A DNA stretch of 64,000 bases from Glaciecola sp. KUL10 (GCF_003203515.1 NZ_BGNG01000004.1:1-64000), one strand, 5' to 3'. Counted from the first letter of the stretch, positions 1-9,006 are shown. Notes: a model not told the origin generated them from the letters alone. Translations and numbers: made by a program.

Positions 1-67
1 CTTAAGCCGAGTTGCTGCCTATCGGCGAGATTATAGAGCGTTATAGGAAAGCCCAATTCTCAAGCGA

Positions 68-391
68 GTGATTACACTAAATAGATCATTATCAAGTTTA
101 AATATAAAAACTTGTCCATCTTTCAAAGATCTAAAGACTTGTCTAAGGCTAAGTCACAACGAAACCTATTTGATTTATTTGAACAGTTTTGAAGCAGAAA
201 AAATGCAGTACACTGTTCCACCCGACGGTTCAGGAGTATCCGCAATAGCGACGATTGCTCTGAACAAAAGTTCTGAGATTGCTCTTTTTGAACTAGTTGC
301 TGAAAAAGCCAAAAATACTGTTAATGAAAGATGGTCCGTTTGCACTGTTGGAGGTTGTAATGATTATACAGTTAGAAGGATATGTACTTAA
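68..391 (+). CDS. Small protein of unknown function
   Basis: Open frame of 107 codons beginning with GTG at 68. I do not recognise the family. The product is about 12 kDa, contains five cysteines (four of them in the last 17 residues), has no clear signal peptide or membrane segment, and ends in a Cys-rich tail (VCTVGGC). No convincing ribosome binding site precedes the GTG, so the true start may lie downstream, for example at the ATG at 202 preceded by a purine-rich stretch. Its stop codon overlaps the start of the next small gene (TAATG), which suggests a two-gene unit. Whether it is expressed cannot be judged from sequence. Confidence 0.4.
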   Translation: MITLNRSLSSLNIKTCPSFKDLKTCLRLSHNETYLIYLNSFEAEKMQYTVPPDGSGVSAIATIALNKSSEIALFELVAEKAKNTVNERWSVCTVGGCNDYTVRRICT

Positions 392-717
392 TGATAATAG
401 GGTTTAATCCAGTAGTTATGACAATTTTAGTGGGGGTTTTGTCAGGTCTTATATTTCGACTCATAGAGTCAAATTCAACCGGTATAAGCTTTAGGAAATT
501 GGTTTTAATAACGATTGGAATGTTGGCGTTCCAAATGTTTTTAGCAATTATTACGTTTGAACCACCCGCTGGACGTAAAGAGTTAGACTCATTTTCTCTA
601 GATTTAGTTTTGTTGTTAATGATACTTATTATTCATCTTCCATCATTTGGTGTAGGTTGTGTGATTGGTAGGTCAATCAAAAAATATAGAACAAGCAAAA
701 TGAGAGTTGATACTTAA
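391..717 (+). CDS. Small integral membrane protein of unknown function
   Basis: 108-residue frame rich in Ile, Leu, Val and Phe with three probable transmembrane segments (about residues 5-22, 33-52 and 70-92) and a short basic C-terminus. The start is taken at ATG 391 because AAGGA at 376-380 lies 10 nt upstream and because 391 overlaps the stop of the previous gene as TAATG. The in-frame ATG at 382 is only 1 nt from the same Shine-Dalgarno. Family not recognised. The coupling to a small soluble partner suggests a two-gene operon, but no function can be assigned. Confidence 0.45.
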   Translation: MIIGFNPVVMTILVGVLSGLIFRLIESNSTGISFRKLVLITIGMLAFQMFLAIITFEPPAGRKELDSFSLDLVLLLMILIIHLPSFGVGCVIGRSIKKYRTSKMRVDT

Positions 718-776
718 TTACAAAGCAAATCCTATGTTTTGAGTTGGTAGCTTCTTTTAAAATTTTTAGATTAATG

Positions 777-817
777 AAGCCCCTTTTAAAGTTTATCCAA
801 TGGCTTGAAAGGGGTTT
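777..817 (+). terminator. Hairpin downstream of the small-gene pair
   Basis: An 11-bp stem (AAGCCCCTTTT paired with GAAAGGGGTTT, including two G-T pairs) with a loop of about 19 nt starts 60 nt after the second small gene. Only three T follow the stem, so it is a weak terminator candidate. Confidence 0.4.
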
Positions 818-872
818 CATTTACTTGCTTTCAAAATATGCCTTCTGCTTTTCCGCCTCCCTAAAAGCATTT

Positions 873-968
873 TTATCCTAAATGAATCAAATTTCGTTCA
901 CATAGATGCCACTTTCTATTGCTTAACGCTGCTAAATCAGGCACATTATCGCGTGTGACGACAATCAG
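873..968 (-). pseudogene. Possible C-terminal remnant of an unknown gene
   Basis: On the minus strand an open run of about 31 codons ends at a stop at 873-875 and reads like protein (VVTRDNVPDLAALSNRKWHL). It is closed upstream by TGA and TAA codons, so no intact gene is present. The family is not recognised. It could be the decayed tail of a small gene, or chance. It is recorded because it is the only protein-like signal in the 490-nt gap before ilvD. Confidence 0.2.
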
Positions 969-1068
969 ATTTCAAAGAGCATCTTCGCAGCCTTATACGA
1001 ATGTTAAGTAAAATAAATAACATCTAGTATGAAATGGCTTTCGCGAGGGCGCAGGTATATGTATTCCT

Positions 1069-1092
1069 AAACCCTCTAAATGAGGGTTTTTT
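1069..1092 (+). terminator. Rho-independent terminator upstream of ilvD
   Basis: Perfect 8-bp stem AAACCCTC/GAGGGTTT with a 5-nt loop (TAAAT), with six consecutive T at 1087-1092. It lies about 117 nt upstream of the ilvD start and downstream of no recognisable intact gene. It therefore either ends an unseen short transcript or acts as an attenuator in the ilvD leader. The short frame just before it (from ATG 1029) encodes MKWLSRGRRYMYS and is not enriched in Ile, Val or Leu, which argues against classical ilv attenuation. Confidence 0.7.
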
Positions 1093-1208
1093 GCGTTTTA
1101 ATGCGTGGTTTAAAAGCATTGCTTATAATTAAACGCCCCTCATATGTTCTCAGTTATATATCGAGTTAAAGATAAAGCTCGATTATTAAAATGAATCAGG
1201 AGATTCAG

Positions 1209-3056
1209 ATGCCAAAATTACGTTCCGCTACTACGACCCAAGGCCGCAATATGGCAGGTGCCCGTGCTTTATGGCGCGCAACAGGCATGACCGACAATGA
1301 CTTTCACAAACCGATAGTTGCGGTCGCTAACTCATTTACTCAATTTGTTCCTGGTCATGTACATTTAAAAGACATGGGACAATTGGTTGCAAGAAGCATT
1401 GAAGCCGCTGGTGGTGTTGCAAAAGAATTCAACACGATTGCGGTCGATGACGGCATTGCAATGGGACACAGCGGGATGCTTTACAGCTTGCCATCACGCG
1501 AAATTATTGCTGATGCAGTTGAATATATGGCAAATGCGCATTGTGCAGATGCATTGGTGTGTATCTCAAACTGCGACAAGATCACTCCAGGCATGCTAAT
1601 GGCAGCGATGCGTTTGAACATTCCGGTTGTGTTTGTTTCTGGCGGTCCAATGGAAGCGGGCAAAACGAAGCTTTCTGATCAAATTATAAAACTCGATCTT
1701 GTTGATGCAATGGTCGCGGCAGCGGATGAAAATGTGTCTGATGAGGACACCAGCGAAATTGAAAAGTCAGCTTGCCCAACCTGCGGTTCTTGTTCGGGCA
1801 TGTTTACCGCCAATTCGATGAACTGTTTAACTGAAGCCTTGGGCTTATCGTTACCGGGTAACGGTTCGATGTTGGCAACGCATGCCGATCGCGAACAGTT
1901 GTTTAAACGCGCGGGACAAGAAATTGTGCAATTGTGCGAGCGTTGGTATAAACACGATGATGCATCAGCCCTTCCGCGCAACATTGCTAACTTTAATGCC
2001 TTTGAAAATGCAATGAGCCTTGATATTGCAATGGGCGGCTCAACTAACACCATCTTACATCTATTAGCAGCCGCTATCGAAGGTGAAGTTGAATTCACTA
2101 TGGCTGATATCGATAGATTGTCTCGTAAAGTACCGCATTTAAGCAAAGTTGCTCCGGCAACGCCGCAATATCACATGGAAGATGTTCACCGAGCAGGTGG
2201 TGTAATGGGGATCTTAAATGAGCTAAACAAAGCGGGTTTATTGCATGCAGACAACCCTCATGTGCTTGGCAAAACCATGGGCGAAGTGATTGGTGAGTGG
2301 GACATTACTTCTGGCAACAATGAAGACGCCGAGTTTTTCTATCGCGCAGGCCCTGCAGGTATTCGCACGACTAAGGCATTTAGCCAAGACTGTCGTTATC
2401 CAACGGCTGATACAGACCGGGAAAAGGGTTGTATTAGAAGTGTCGAGCATGCATACAGCCAAGAAGGTGGGCTGGCAGTGTTATTTGGAAACCTTGCTGA
2501 AGATGGCTGCATCGTTAAAACAGCCGGTGTCGATGAATCTATCCATGTATTTACTGGTCCAGCGCGTGTTTATGAAAGCCAAGATGATGCCGTAAAAGGT
2601 ATTTTGGAAGATGAGGTTAAAGCAGGGGAAGTTGTGGTTATTCGCTACGAAGGACCAAAGGGTGGACCAGGCATGCAAGAAATGCTTTACCCAACCTCGT
2701 ATCTTAAATCAAAGGGTTTAGGGAAAGAGTGTGCATTGATCACTGACGGACGATTCTCTGGAGGAACCTCAGGTCTTTCAATCGGCCATTGCTCGCCAGA
2801 AGCAGCTTCTGGCGGCGGCTTAGCCTTAGTCGAAAATGGTGACACGATTGCCATTGATATTCCAAACCGCAGCATGAATTTAATGATTTCTGATGAAGAA
2901 ATGGCAAAGCGAAGAGACGCGATGCAAAACTCAGCCAAGCCATGGAAGCCAAAAGATCGCGTGCGCGAAGTCAGTACGTCATTGAAAGTGTTCGCCATGT
3001 TAGCAACCAGTGCCGATAAAGGTGCGGTGCGCGACCCATCTAAGATTGACTATTAA
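1209..3056 (+). CDS. ilvD: Dihydroxy-acid dehydratase
   Basis: Cytosolic Fe-S enzyme that dehydrates 2,3-dihydroxy-isovalerate and 2,3-dihydroxy-3-methylvalerate, the third step of Val/Ile synthesis. The protein aligns by eye with E. coli IlvD throughout, with the conserved Cys segments [12 protein letters not shown] and [18 protein letters not shown] that belong to the cluster site, plus GGSTNT and [10 protein letters not shown]. The start is placed at ATG 1209 ([10 protein letters not shown]) because it matches the family N-terminus and AGGAG at 1198-1202 sits 6 nt upstream. An in-frame ATG at 1191 precedes that Shine-Dalgarno and is unlikely. Product 615 residues, close to the E. coli 616. 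A TATAAT at 1124-1129 is a possible -10 box without a clear -35. The stop overlaps the ilvA start by one base. Confidence 0.97.
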   Translation: MPKLRSATTTQGRNMAGARALWRATGMTDNDFHKPIVAVANSFTQFVPGHVHLKDMGQLVARSIEAAGGVAKEFNTIAVDDGIAMGHSGMLYSLPSREIIADAVEYMANAHCADALVCISNCDKITPGMLMAAMRLNIPVVFVSGGPMEAGKTKLSDQIIKLDLVDAMVAAADENVSDEDTSEIEKSACPTCGSCSGMFTANSMNCLTEALGLSLPGNGSMLATHADREQLFKRAGQEIVQLCERWYKHDDASALPRNIANFNAFENAMSLDIAMGGSTNTILHLLAAAIEGEVEFTMADIDRLSRKVPHLSKVAPATPQYHMEDVHRAGGVMGILNELNKAGLLHADNPHVLGKTMGEVIGEWDITSGNNEDAEFFYRAGPAGIRTTKAFSQDCRYPTADTDREKGCIRSVEHAYSQEGGLAVLFGNLAEDGCIVKTAGVDESIHVFTGPARVYESQDDAVKGILEDEVKAGEVVVIRYEGPKGGPGMQEMLYPTSYLKSKGLGKECALITDGRFSGGTSGLSIGHCSPEAASGGGLALVENGDTIAIDIPNRSMNLMISDEEMAKRRDAMQNSAKPWKPKDRVREVSTSLKVFAMLATSADKGAVRDPSKIDY

Positions 3057-4591
3057 TGAGTGTTTCAGATTACCAGTACCTAACTAAGATTTTGACTGCG
3101 CCTGTTTACGAGGCAGCAGTCAATTCTGAGTTAAACTACATGCCGAGTTTGTCATTGTCTTTGGGCAATAGTATTTACTTAAAGCGAGAAGATCAGCAAG
3201 CGGTTAAATCGTTCAAACTGCGGGGGGCTTATAACTGTATTCGTCAGCTATCGAGCGAACAGAAAATGCGAGGTGTCATCGCAGCGTCTGCTGGTAATCA
3301 TGCTCAGGGCGTTGCTTATGCAGCAAAAGCCTTAAATATAAAAGCAACGATTGTCATGCCTGAAACGACGCCAGAGATCAAAGTTGCTGCTGTTAAGCGC
3401 TTTGGTGGCAGTAACGTCAGTGTTGTTCAGCATGGCACCAGTTTCGACCAAGCAAGCGCAATGGCAGCCGAGCTTTGTGAACAGCATGGTTATTCGATGA
3501 TCCCTCCGTTTGATCATCCAGACGTGATCGCCGGACAAGGCACGATTGCAAAAGAGTTACTAGAGCAAAACCCAGATTTAGAATACGTATTTATTGCGGT
3601 TGGCGGTGGTGGGTTGATCGCAGGTATGGCGGTTTATATCAAGCAGATTCGACCCGACATTAAGATCATCGCGGTGGAATCAGAAGAATCAGCTTGTTTA
3701 CTTGAAGCTGACAAAGCGGGTAAACGAGTCACACTACCTAGCGTGGGGATTTTTGCTGACGGTGTCGCAGTTAAAACGATAGGCGAAGAACCGTTTAGAC
3801 TGTGTCAGCTGCATGTTGATGAATTCATGACTGTGAGTAACGACGAAATATGCACGGCTATCAAAGATATTTTTGATGACACAAGAGTCATTGCCGAACC
3901 AGCAGGTGCTCTATCTGTTGCAGCTATTAGAAAGTATTCAAAACAGCATAAGCTATCAGATAAAAAATTGGCTGGCGTGCTATGTGGTGCGAATATTAAC
4001 TTTCATACACTGCGCTATGTGTCAGAACGCTGCGAGCTAGGTGAGCAAAAAGAAGCTATTTTTGCAGTTAAAATTCCAGAAACTCAAGGTTCATTTAAAA
4101 CATTTTGTGGTTTGCTCGGCGGAATAACGATTACCGAGTTTAACTATCGCTATGCCAATGAAAATCAAGCGCATGTTTATGTCGGTGTCAAGCTTAAGCG
4201 AGGTCGCAGTGAATTCGAAAGTTTAATGGCCAAGTTGCAAGACAATGGTTATACCTGCTGCGATATGTCAGAAAACGAAGTTGCTAAGCTTCATTTGCGT
4301 TACATGGTGGGCGGTAAGCCACACAAGCAACTCAATGAGCGTTTATTTTCGTTTGAATTCCCAGAGTACCCTGGCGCGCTGATGCATTTCTTGAATAATT
4401 TAGGTGAAGACTTCAATATTACGCTATTCCACTACCGTAATCATGGTGCGGCGGAAGGCATGGTCTTAAGTGGATTCGATATTCCTGAATCGCAAAAAGC
4501 ATTATTTGAAGAGCATGTGAGTAATCTTGGATTTAACGTAAAAGAACACATAGATAACCCAGCTTACGAGTTTTTCTTAGCGTCTGATTGA
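3056..4591 (+). CDS. ilvA: Biosynthetic threonine ammonia-lyase
   Basis: PLP enzyme deaminating threonine to 2-oxobutanoate, the committed step of isoleucine synthesis. The catalytic lysine is Lys54 in SFKLRGAYN, and the phosphate-binding glycine loop is VGGGGLIAG near residue 190. The C-terminal third (about residues 325-510) carries the two ACT-like regulatory subdomains of the long, Ile-inhibited form. The length of 511 residues is near the E. coli 514, so this is the biosynthetic rather than the short catabolic enzyme. ATG 3056 shares one base with the ilvD stop (TAATG), indicating translational coupling and a common promoter. No ilvG, ilvM or ilvE is adjacent. Confidence 0.97.
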   Translation: MSVSDYQYLTKILTAPVYEAAVNSELNYMPSLSLSLGNSIYLKREDQQAVKSFKLRGAYNCIRQLSSEQKMRGVIAASAGNHAQGVAYAAKALNIKATIVMPETTPEIKVAAVKRFGGSNVSVVQHGTSFDQASAMAAELCEQHGYSMIPPFDHPDVIAGQGTIAKELLEQNPDLEYVFIAVGGGGLIAGMAVYIKQIRPDIKIIAVESEESACLLEADKAGKRVTLPSVGIFADGVAVKTIGEEPFRLCQLHVDEFMTVSNDEICTAIKDIFDDTRVIAEPAGALSVAAIRKYSKQHKLSDKKLAGVLCGANINFHTLRYVSERCELGEQKEAIFAVKIPETQGSFKTFCGLLGGITITEFNYRYANENQAHVYVGVKLKRGRSEFESLMAKLQDNGYTCCDMSENEVAKLHLRYMVGGKPHKQLNERLFSFEFPEYPGALMHFLNNLGEDFNITLFHYRNHGAAEGMVLSGFDIPESQKALFEEHVSNLGFNVKEHIDNPAYEFFLASD

Positions 4592-4598
4592 ATCTCAG

Positions 4599-4714
4599 GT
4601 CATCTCCAAATTGTCACGTCATCTCCGCATCAGCGGAGATTTCCTCAATACACCCTCATGGTTTAATCAACAGCGAGGCAGGTCAAGCAGATACAAGCCG
4701 ACGCTGGTATGACG
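4599..4714. repeat. Possible degenerate intergenic palindromic element
   Basis: The ilvA-plsB convergent gap holds GTCATCTCC twice (4599-4607 and 4618-4626), a perfect hairpin at 4621-4640, and a terminal inverted motif CGTCAT (4617-4622) / ATGACG (4709-4714). This recalls the short dispersed repeats with GTCAT...ATGAC ends common in proteobacterial intergenic DNA. Whether other copies exist in the genome cannot be seen here. Confidence 0.3.
4621..4640 (+). terminator. Hairpin after ilvA
   Basis: Perfect 8-bp stem ATCTCCGC/GCGGAGAT with loop ATCA, starting 29 nt after the ilvA stop in the gap between convergent ilvA and plsB. The 3' side (TTCCTC) has no long T run, so it may stop transcription weakly or belong to a repeat element. 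Confidence 0.4.
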
Positions 4715-4749
4715 ATGCTCTTGCCGTTATAACACCCAGAGAATAAAAC

Positions 4750-7188
4750 CTATTTCTCAATCTTCTCCAAATGCTGAACAATTTCAGGCCACACCAGCGG
4801 CGTAATTACCTCTTTCAGCGCCATACTATCTTCAGAAAACTCAAGCGTCCCATCATCTAAGGTGGTGAGTAATTTATTCTCGCGTAGTGCATTCACAAAT
4901 GTACCAAGCACATTTTTGTCGTAAAACTCAGGCGAACTCATGCCATACAGGCTTGAAAGTCTTTCAGCGATAATCGTACTTTGTTTTTCCAACTGCGAGC
5001 GACCTAATGATTTATGCATTTCAAGCACGCGAAGTACGACTGCGTAGCGCTGCCAAGTTTCTTGCATCACACGGCTAAGCAACCAAACTGAATAGAACTG
5101 CTTTTGTTTAGGTTCAGGTGTTGTCAGCATTTTACCGGCTTGCAAAAGCATACCCTTTGACTTCATGGAAGATATTAGTTTCTCTGTGTAAGCAATTGCC
5201 TCATCTACGCTGAAGTGCATAAATGATTCTTTCTTAAGTAAGGGATACAGCCGCTGAACCGTTTCTAATATATCTGACTTTTCTACTTTCTTTTTTGAAA
5301 ACACTAACGCAGCGATCAAGCTAGGGAGTGCAAACAAGTGAATAATATTATTTCGATAGTAGGTGAGCATCACTGCATTATCAGGTTTGGTCGCTACCAT
5401 GCGACCGTAATCATCGACACTTTGCTCAAAACGTTTGAGCGCAAGTGTGGTATTGACCAGCGTTTGAGTATCTTCATCAGGTATAGTTGAATCCTCACTG
5501 TAGGGCGCTTCTCGCAACAGGCTTAAATAGTCATCAAGTGCATTTACTAACTCAGTTTCACTCATAATCTGAGTTTTTGAAGACAGAAGGCATAAAGACA
5601 CTAACGCTGTACCGTTTAATGCTGCTGCGCGGTTAATTCTAGTCATTACTGTATCTGCTAGTTGATTAACAGCAGGTGTTAGCCACGATGGTTTTTTATC
5701 ATCATTGGTATCAGTGTCACGCCAATTTTCAACGTGTTCATCCAAAAATTGGTTGATCTGCAAGGGTTCGCCAAAATTCACAAAGCCATGACCGTAGTTT
5801 TTTAGCTTGCGGATAGCAGAAAATACTTGAGCAGGAGACTCCTTCTTTTTCCCTTTTCCTTTTAGTTCCTTTTGATAACTCTTAACTTCCATAACATGCT
5901 CGTAGCCTAAATAGACAGGCACAATCGATACAGGTCTGTTGATACCTTTGAGCGCCGCTTGTAAAGTCATCGCTAGCATACCTGTTTTAGGAGGAAGCAA
6001 ACGGCCCGTTCGGCTTCTGCCTCCCTCTGGGTAGTATTTGACTGAGTAACCTTTATTAAAAAGTAATTCTAAATATTCTCTAAACACCGCTGTATATAGT
6101 TTGTTTCCGGCGAATGAGCGACGCAAAAAGAAAGCTCCACCTCTTCTGAAGACTTTTCCGATGGGCCAAAAATTAAGGTTAATGCCGGCTGCAATATGCG
6201 GTGTCACTAACCCTTCGTGATAAATGACATAGGTAAGTAGTAAATAATCCATATGCGAACGGTGACACGGAACATAGATAATCTCATGCCCATTTTGAGC
6301 AAGCTCTCTAATCCGGTGTGAGTGACCGACATTAATTCCATTGTAGATTTTGTTCCAAATTCGACCCAGTAAACGGTCACCGATTCGTATAAGGCCTTCG
6401 CGATAATCTGCTGCTATTTCATTAATATAACCAACTGCTCTTTTCTTTGCTTCGTCTGCACTAATGGATTTTTGTCGGCTCTCTTCTAGCATAGCTGCTT
6501 TGACCGCATCTGAACCTAGTAAAGAGTTTCGCAACGTGACACGTTCAAGAAGCATTGGCCCAGTTAATGTTTGGCGCTTACGTTGGAAGTGAGTGCTCGC
6601 AACCCTGACAAGTTTTTGTGCAATCTTTTTATCCGACCCATGAAGTTGGGACATTTGTTGAGTGGAAACGGCTTTACTGTAGCTAACAAAATTATCACGG
6701 CCTAAAAATAACACGATGAAGAGCTTTCGAAGCCAACTAGGTGATGCGCGATCAGCGAGCAGTTGCGCAAAGCCTGAAGGCTTATCATTGCCAGCAGCTC
6801 GTCCCCAGCTAATAAAAACTGGTATAACTTGAAGGTCTAACTCAGGATTTTCACGATGAATGTGAAACAACTGCGTGAACGTATCTTCAATAGATGTTTT
6901 CTTTACTTTGCGGGTAAAGAGCGTTTGCGGACGGTTTAGAAAATAAGTGCGTTTGTGTTCTGCGCCTAGAAACTCAACACTACTTTGTGGATCCGGCAAC
7001 CCCAGGCTTTTTGTAGATAACCTCAGTGCAACTTGATCCGTAAATGAAGCTGTTTGGACGAGATAGAGTATGGGCTTGGACTTTTCAACTCCAAGCTCGG
7101 TTTCAATATTAGCCGGTATACTCTTAACCGAAATAAGCCATCTTACTGGAAAAGCAAAAACTTGACGGAAGAATGCACGAATGCGCAT
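4750..7188 (-). CDS. plsB: Glycerol-3-phosphate 1-O-acyltransferase
   Basis: Inner-membrane enzyme that acylates sn-glycerol-3-phosphate using acyl-ACP or acyl-CoA, the first step of phospholipid synthesis. It is similar to E. coli PlsB over its whole length. The acyltransferase signature H-x4-D is HRSHMD at about residues 309-314, followed by GINLNFWP, a FRRGGAFFLRR block and the glycerophosphate-binding EGGRSRTGR. The start is set at 7188 (MRIRAFF) because AAGGG lies 7 nt upstream and the distance to the conserved SIPA motif matches E. coli. The open frame extends 17 codons further, to 7239. Predicted length 812 residues versus 807 in E. coli. It is divergent from lexA, with which it shares a 166-bp intergenic region. 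Confidence 0.96.
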   Translation of the reverse strand: MRIRAFFRQVFAFPVRWLISVKSIPANIETELGVEKSKPILYLVQTASFTDQVALRLSTKSLGLPDPQSSVEFLGAEHKRTYFLNRPQTLFTRKVKKTSIEDTFTQLFHIHRENPELDLQVIPVFISWGRAAGNDKPSGFAQLLADRASPSWLRKLFIVLFLGRDNFVSYSKAVSTQQMSQLHGSDKKIAQKLVRVASTHFQRKRQTLTGPMLLERVTLRNSLLGSDAVKAAMLEESRQKSISADEAKKRAVGYINEIAADYREGLIRIGDRLLGRIWNKIYNGINVGHSHRIRELAQNGHEIIYVPCHRSHMDYLLLTYVIYHEGLVTPHIAAGINLNFWPIGKVFRRGGAFFLRRSFAGNKLYTAVFREYLELLFNKGYSVKYYPEGGRSRTGRLLPPKTGMLAMTLQAALKGINRPVSIVPVYLGYEHVMEVKSYQKELKGKGKKKESPAQVFSAIRKLKNYGHGFVNFGEPLQINQFLDEHVENWRDTDTNDDKKPSWLTPAVNQLADTVMTRINRAAALNGTALVSLCLLSSKTQIMSETELVNALDDYLSLLREAPYSEDSTIPDEDTQTLVNTTLALKRFEQSVDDYGRMVATKPDNAVMLTYYRNNIIHLFALPSLIAALVFSKKKVEKSDILETVQRLYPLLKKESFMHFSVDEAIAYTEKLISSMKSKGMLLQAGKMLTTPEPKQKQFYSVWLLSRVMQETWQRYAVVLRVLEMHKSLGRSQLEKQSTIIAERLSSLYGMSSPEFYDKNVLGTFVNALRENKLLTTLDDGTLEFSEDSMALKEVITPLVWPEIVQHLEKIEK

Positions 7189-7311
7189 CACAAGACCCTT
7201 ATTAACAAATAAAAACTTGATGATCATAGCATTAATCACCCATTAGTCAGCAACCCTAGCGTAACAATTTATGTGTAAATCATTGATTTGTGTGTTGCGC
7301 TTTGCAAGATG

Positions 7312-7327
7312 CTGTATATAATCACAT
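7312..7327 (+). promoter_or_regulatory. Upstream SOS (LexA) box, near-consensus
   Basis: CTGT at 7312-7315, eight bases, then ACAT at 7324-7327: one mismatch to the gammaproteobacterial LexA operator CTGT-N8-ACAG, with the typical AT-rich TATATAAT core. It lies 28-43 nt upstream of lexA and 4 nt upstream of a perfect box. A tandem arrangement is known for E. coli lexA. Confidence 0.75.
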
Positions 7328-7331
7328 GTAA

Positions 7332-7347
7332 CTGTATAGAAAAACAG
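7332..7347 (+). promoter_or_regulatory. SOS (LexA) box, perfect consensus
   Basis: CTGTATAGAAAAACAG matches CTGT-N8-ACAG exactly and ends 7 nt before the lexA start codon, so bound LexA would block its own promoter or early elongation. Confidence 0.9.
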
Positions 7348-7354
7348 GCTGTTT

Positions 7355-7975
7355 ATGCGTCCATTAACTCCGCGCCAAGAAGAAGTTTTAAACCTGATTA
7401 AATCCACGATGATTGAAACAGGAATGCCACCTACCCGTGCAGAAATTGCCAGGCAGCTAGGATTCCGCTCAGCTAATGCTGCTGAGGAGCACTTAAAAGC
7501 ACTCGCTAAAAAAGGTGTCATTGATATTATTCCGGGTACCTCTAGAGGGATAAAACTCAACTGCGCTTTAGAGGATGAAGTTGAAGAGGGTTTACCGCTT
7601 ATAGGAAGAGTGGCTGCTGGTGAACCTATTTTAGCGACTGAGCATGTTGAGTGTCATTATAAAGTCGACCCTGACTTGTTTAAGCCCCACGCAGACTTTC
7701 TTCTCAAGGTCAGCGGTATGAGTATGAAAGACATTGGTATAATGGATGGAGACTTGTTAGCAGTTCATAAAACGACAAGTGTGCAGAATGGGCAAGTTGT
7801 CGTTGCTCGAGTAGACGAAGATGTCACTGTTAAGCGTTTTGAAAAACGCGGGAGTGAAGTGATGCTTCATGCTGAAAATGAATCTTTTAACACAATAAAA
7901 GTCGACCTTGCTTCTCAATTTTTTAATATTGAAGGGATTGCAGTTGGTGTGATTCGCAATTCAGATTGGATGTAG
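7355..7975 (+). CDS. lexA: SOS repressor / autoprotease LexA
   Basis: Transcriptional repressor of the DNA-damage regulon. The N-terminal winged-helix domain (residues 1-65, [15 protein letters not shown]) reads operators. The Ala-Gly cleavage site is in GRVAAGEP near residue 85, the nucleophile Ser is in VSGMSMKD (around residue 120), and the general-base Lys is in VTVKRF (around residue 157), so the RecA-stimulated self-cleavage machinery is intact. Length 206 residues versus 202 in E. coli. ATG 7355 matches the family N-terminus although the Shine-Dalgarno is weak. Two SOS boxes directly upstream indicate autorepression. It is followed by a strong hairpin and is apparently monocistronic; no dinF is attached, although a DinF-like gene occurs at 37.7 kb. 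Confidence 0.97.
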   Translation: MRPLTPRQEEVLNLIKSTMIETGMPPTRAEIARQLGFRSANAAEEHLKALAKKGVIDIIPGTSRGIKLNCALEDEVEEGLPLIGRVAAGEPILATEHVECHYKVDPDLFKPHADFLLKVSGMSMKDIGIMDGDLLAVHKTTSVQNGQVVVARVDEDVTVKRFEKRGSEVMLHAENESFNTIKVDLASQFFNIEGIAVGVIRNSDWM

Positions 7976-7993
7976 ATTAAGCTAAGTGTGTAT

Positions 7994-8024
7994 GCCTGAG
8001 CGGACTGAATAAGACCGCTCAGGC
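7994..8024 (+). terminator. Terminator hairpin of lexA
   Basis: Perfect 10-bp GC-rich stem GCCTGAGCGG/CCGCTCAGGC with an 11-nt loop, 18 nt after the lexA stop, followed by AGTTATATTATT. The T content is moderate rather than a pure T run. Confidence 0.75.
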
Positions 8025-8205
8025 AGTTATATTATTCAAACAGTTATACCTAAATTGTACAAGTTCAATTCCGAAACTTGAGTCTCTATTACAAATTCAT
8101 TTGATACCCATACAGAAATCAAGCGTACCATACCACCATGTTGACAACTCACTAAGTCCATGATGAAGGCGGTGATGAAGAATATGGCAGCACAACATCG
8201 TGTAA

Positions 8206-8961
8206 CTCGTCGGCTCCCTCTTTTTGCCATTCATCGACATCCTGAATCAAAGGTTCGACATTATTTCAATGGAGGATTCCAGTGTAGATTATCGACTCGA
8301 AACTCGAGCGGGTGGCCAGTCCTATTTTTGGTCACACAATGAAATTCATGATGATAATGATATCAACAATAACATGCAGCCGCAGTTGGAAAAAATATTT
8401 GGTGGTATTGAATCCGGAACTGAGGCCGAGATCATTCCTGTCCTCTTTGGTCGCACCGTCAAGGTCGCCCGATTGAATGAGCGGTGCGCTTGGTTTGACT
8501 TTTCAGAGTTGTGCTACCAACCGCTCGGGGCGGCGGATTATATTTCCCTCTGCTGCCGATTTCCGGTCATCATCATAGAGCGCGTTCCCCAACTGGACGC
8601 CAACCATCTCAACGAAGCGCGACGGTTCGTGACCCTCATTGATGCGTGTTATGAAGCTCGCACCCGCTTGGTGCTGGCAGCACAAGTCCCGCTCGACGAA
8701 TTGTTTATTGATTTTGAAGCGCAGGTCGAAAGCAGTGACGGCGACGGAGAATTAGTTGTCAGTGAAAAGGGAGGGAACTCGAGTTCCTTTGCAACGACCA
8801 TGATTCGCACCAAAGCGGGAGAATACTATGAGTGGTCAGCGACGGGTCGAATTGGTGTGTCACTGGCACAATTTTCGTCCGCCAATGATCTCGCCTTTTC
8901 CTTTAGACGAGTTGCGTCTCGGTTAGTAGAAATGGGTGGAAAAGAATGGGGACGGAAATGA
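8206..8961 (+). pseudogene. 5'-truncated AFG1/ZapE-like ATPase remnant
   Basis: The frame is open from 8206 (after TAA at 8203) to a TGA at 8959-8961. It matches the C-terminal half of AFG1/ZapE P-loop ATPases: SLFLPFIDIL, then DYRL, then ELCYQPLGAADY, an NEARRFVTLIDACYEAR block and the closing FSFRRVASRLVEM. The Walker A and Walker B regions that should precede it are absent; upstream DNA has stops in this frame. There is no Shine-Dalgarno, and the only start candidates are TTG 8224 or internal ATGs. An insertion-like segment sits around residues 165-200 between the LDELF motif and the C-terminal block. Base composition is visibly more GC-rich than in neighbouring genes. I infer a non-functional, probably acquired fragment; the rest of the gene is not in this window. 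Confidence 0.7.
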
Positions 8962-9006
8962 CGAAGGGTTTATATCATGCAAACCATCGCACATACAGCA
9001 GAGTAG

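Noticed and set aside
1191-1208. Upstream ATG for ilvD giving six extra residues
   Set aside because: The AGGAG ribosome binding site lies downstream of this ATG and the family N-terminus begins at ATG 1209.
1679-2146. Long antisense frame (155 codons) inside ilvD
   Set aside because: Shadow of the strongly conserved ilvD coding frame; no ribosome binding site or recognisable protein.
8160-8342. Frame beginning MMKAVMKNMAAQHRV as a small gene
   Set aside because: It overlaps the AFG1-like frame in another register, lacks a ribosome binding site, and is more simply explained as decayed upstream sequence of that fragment.
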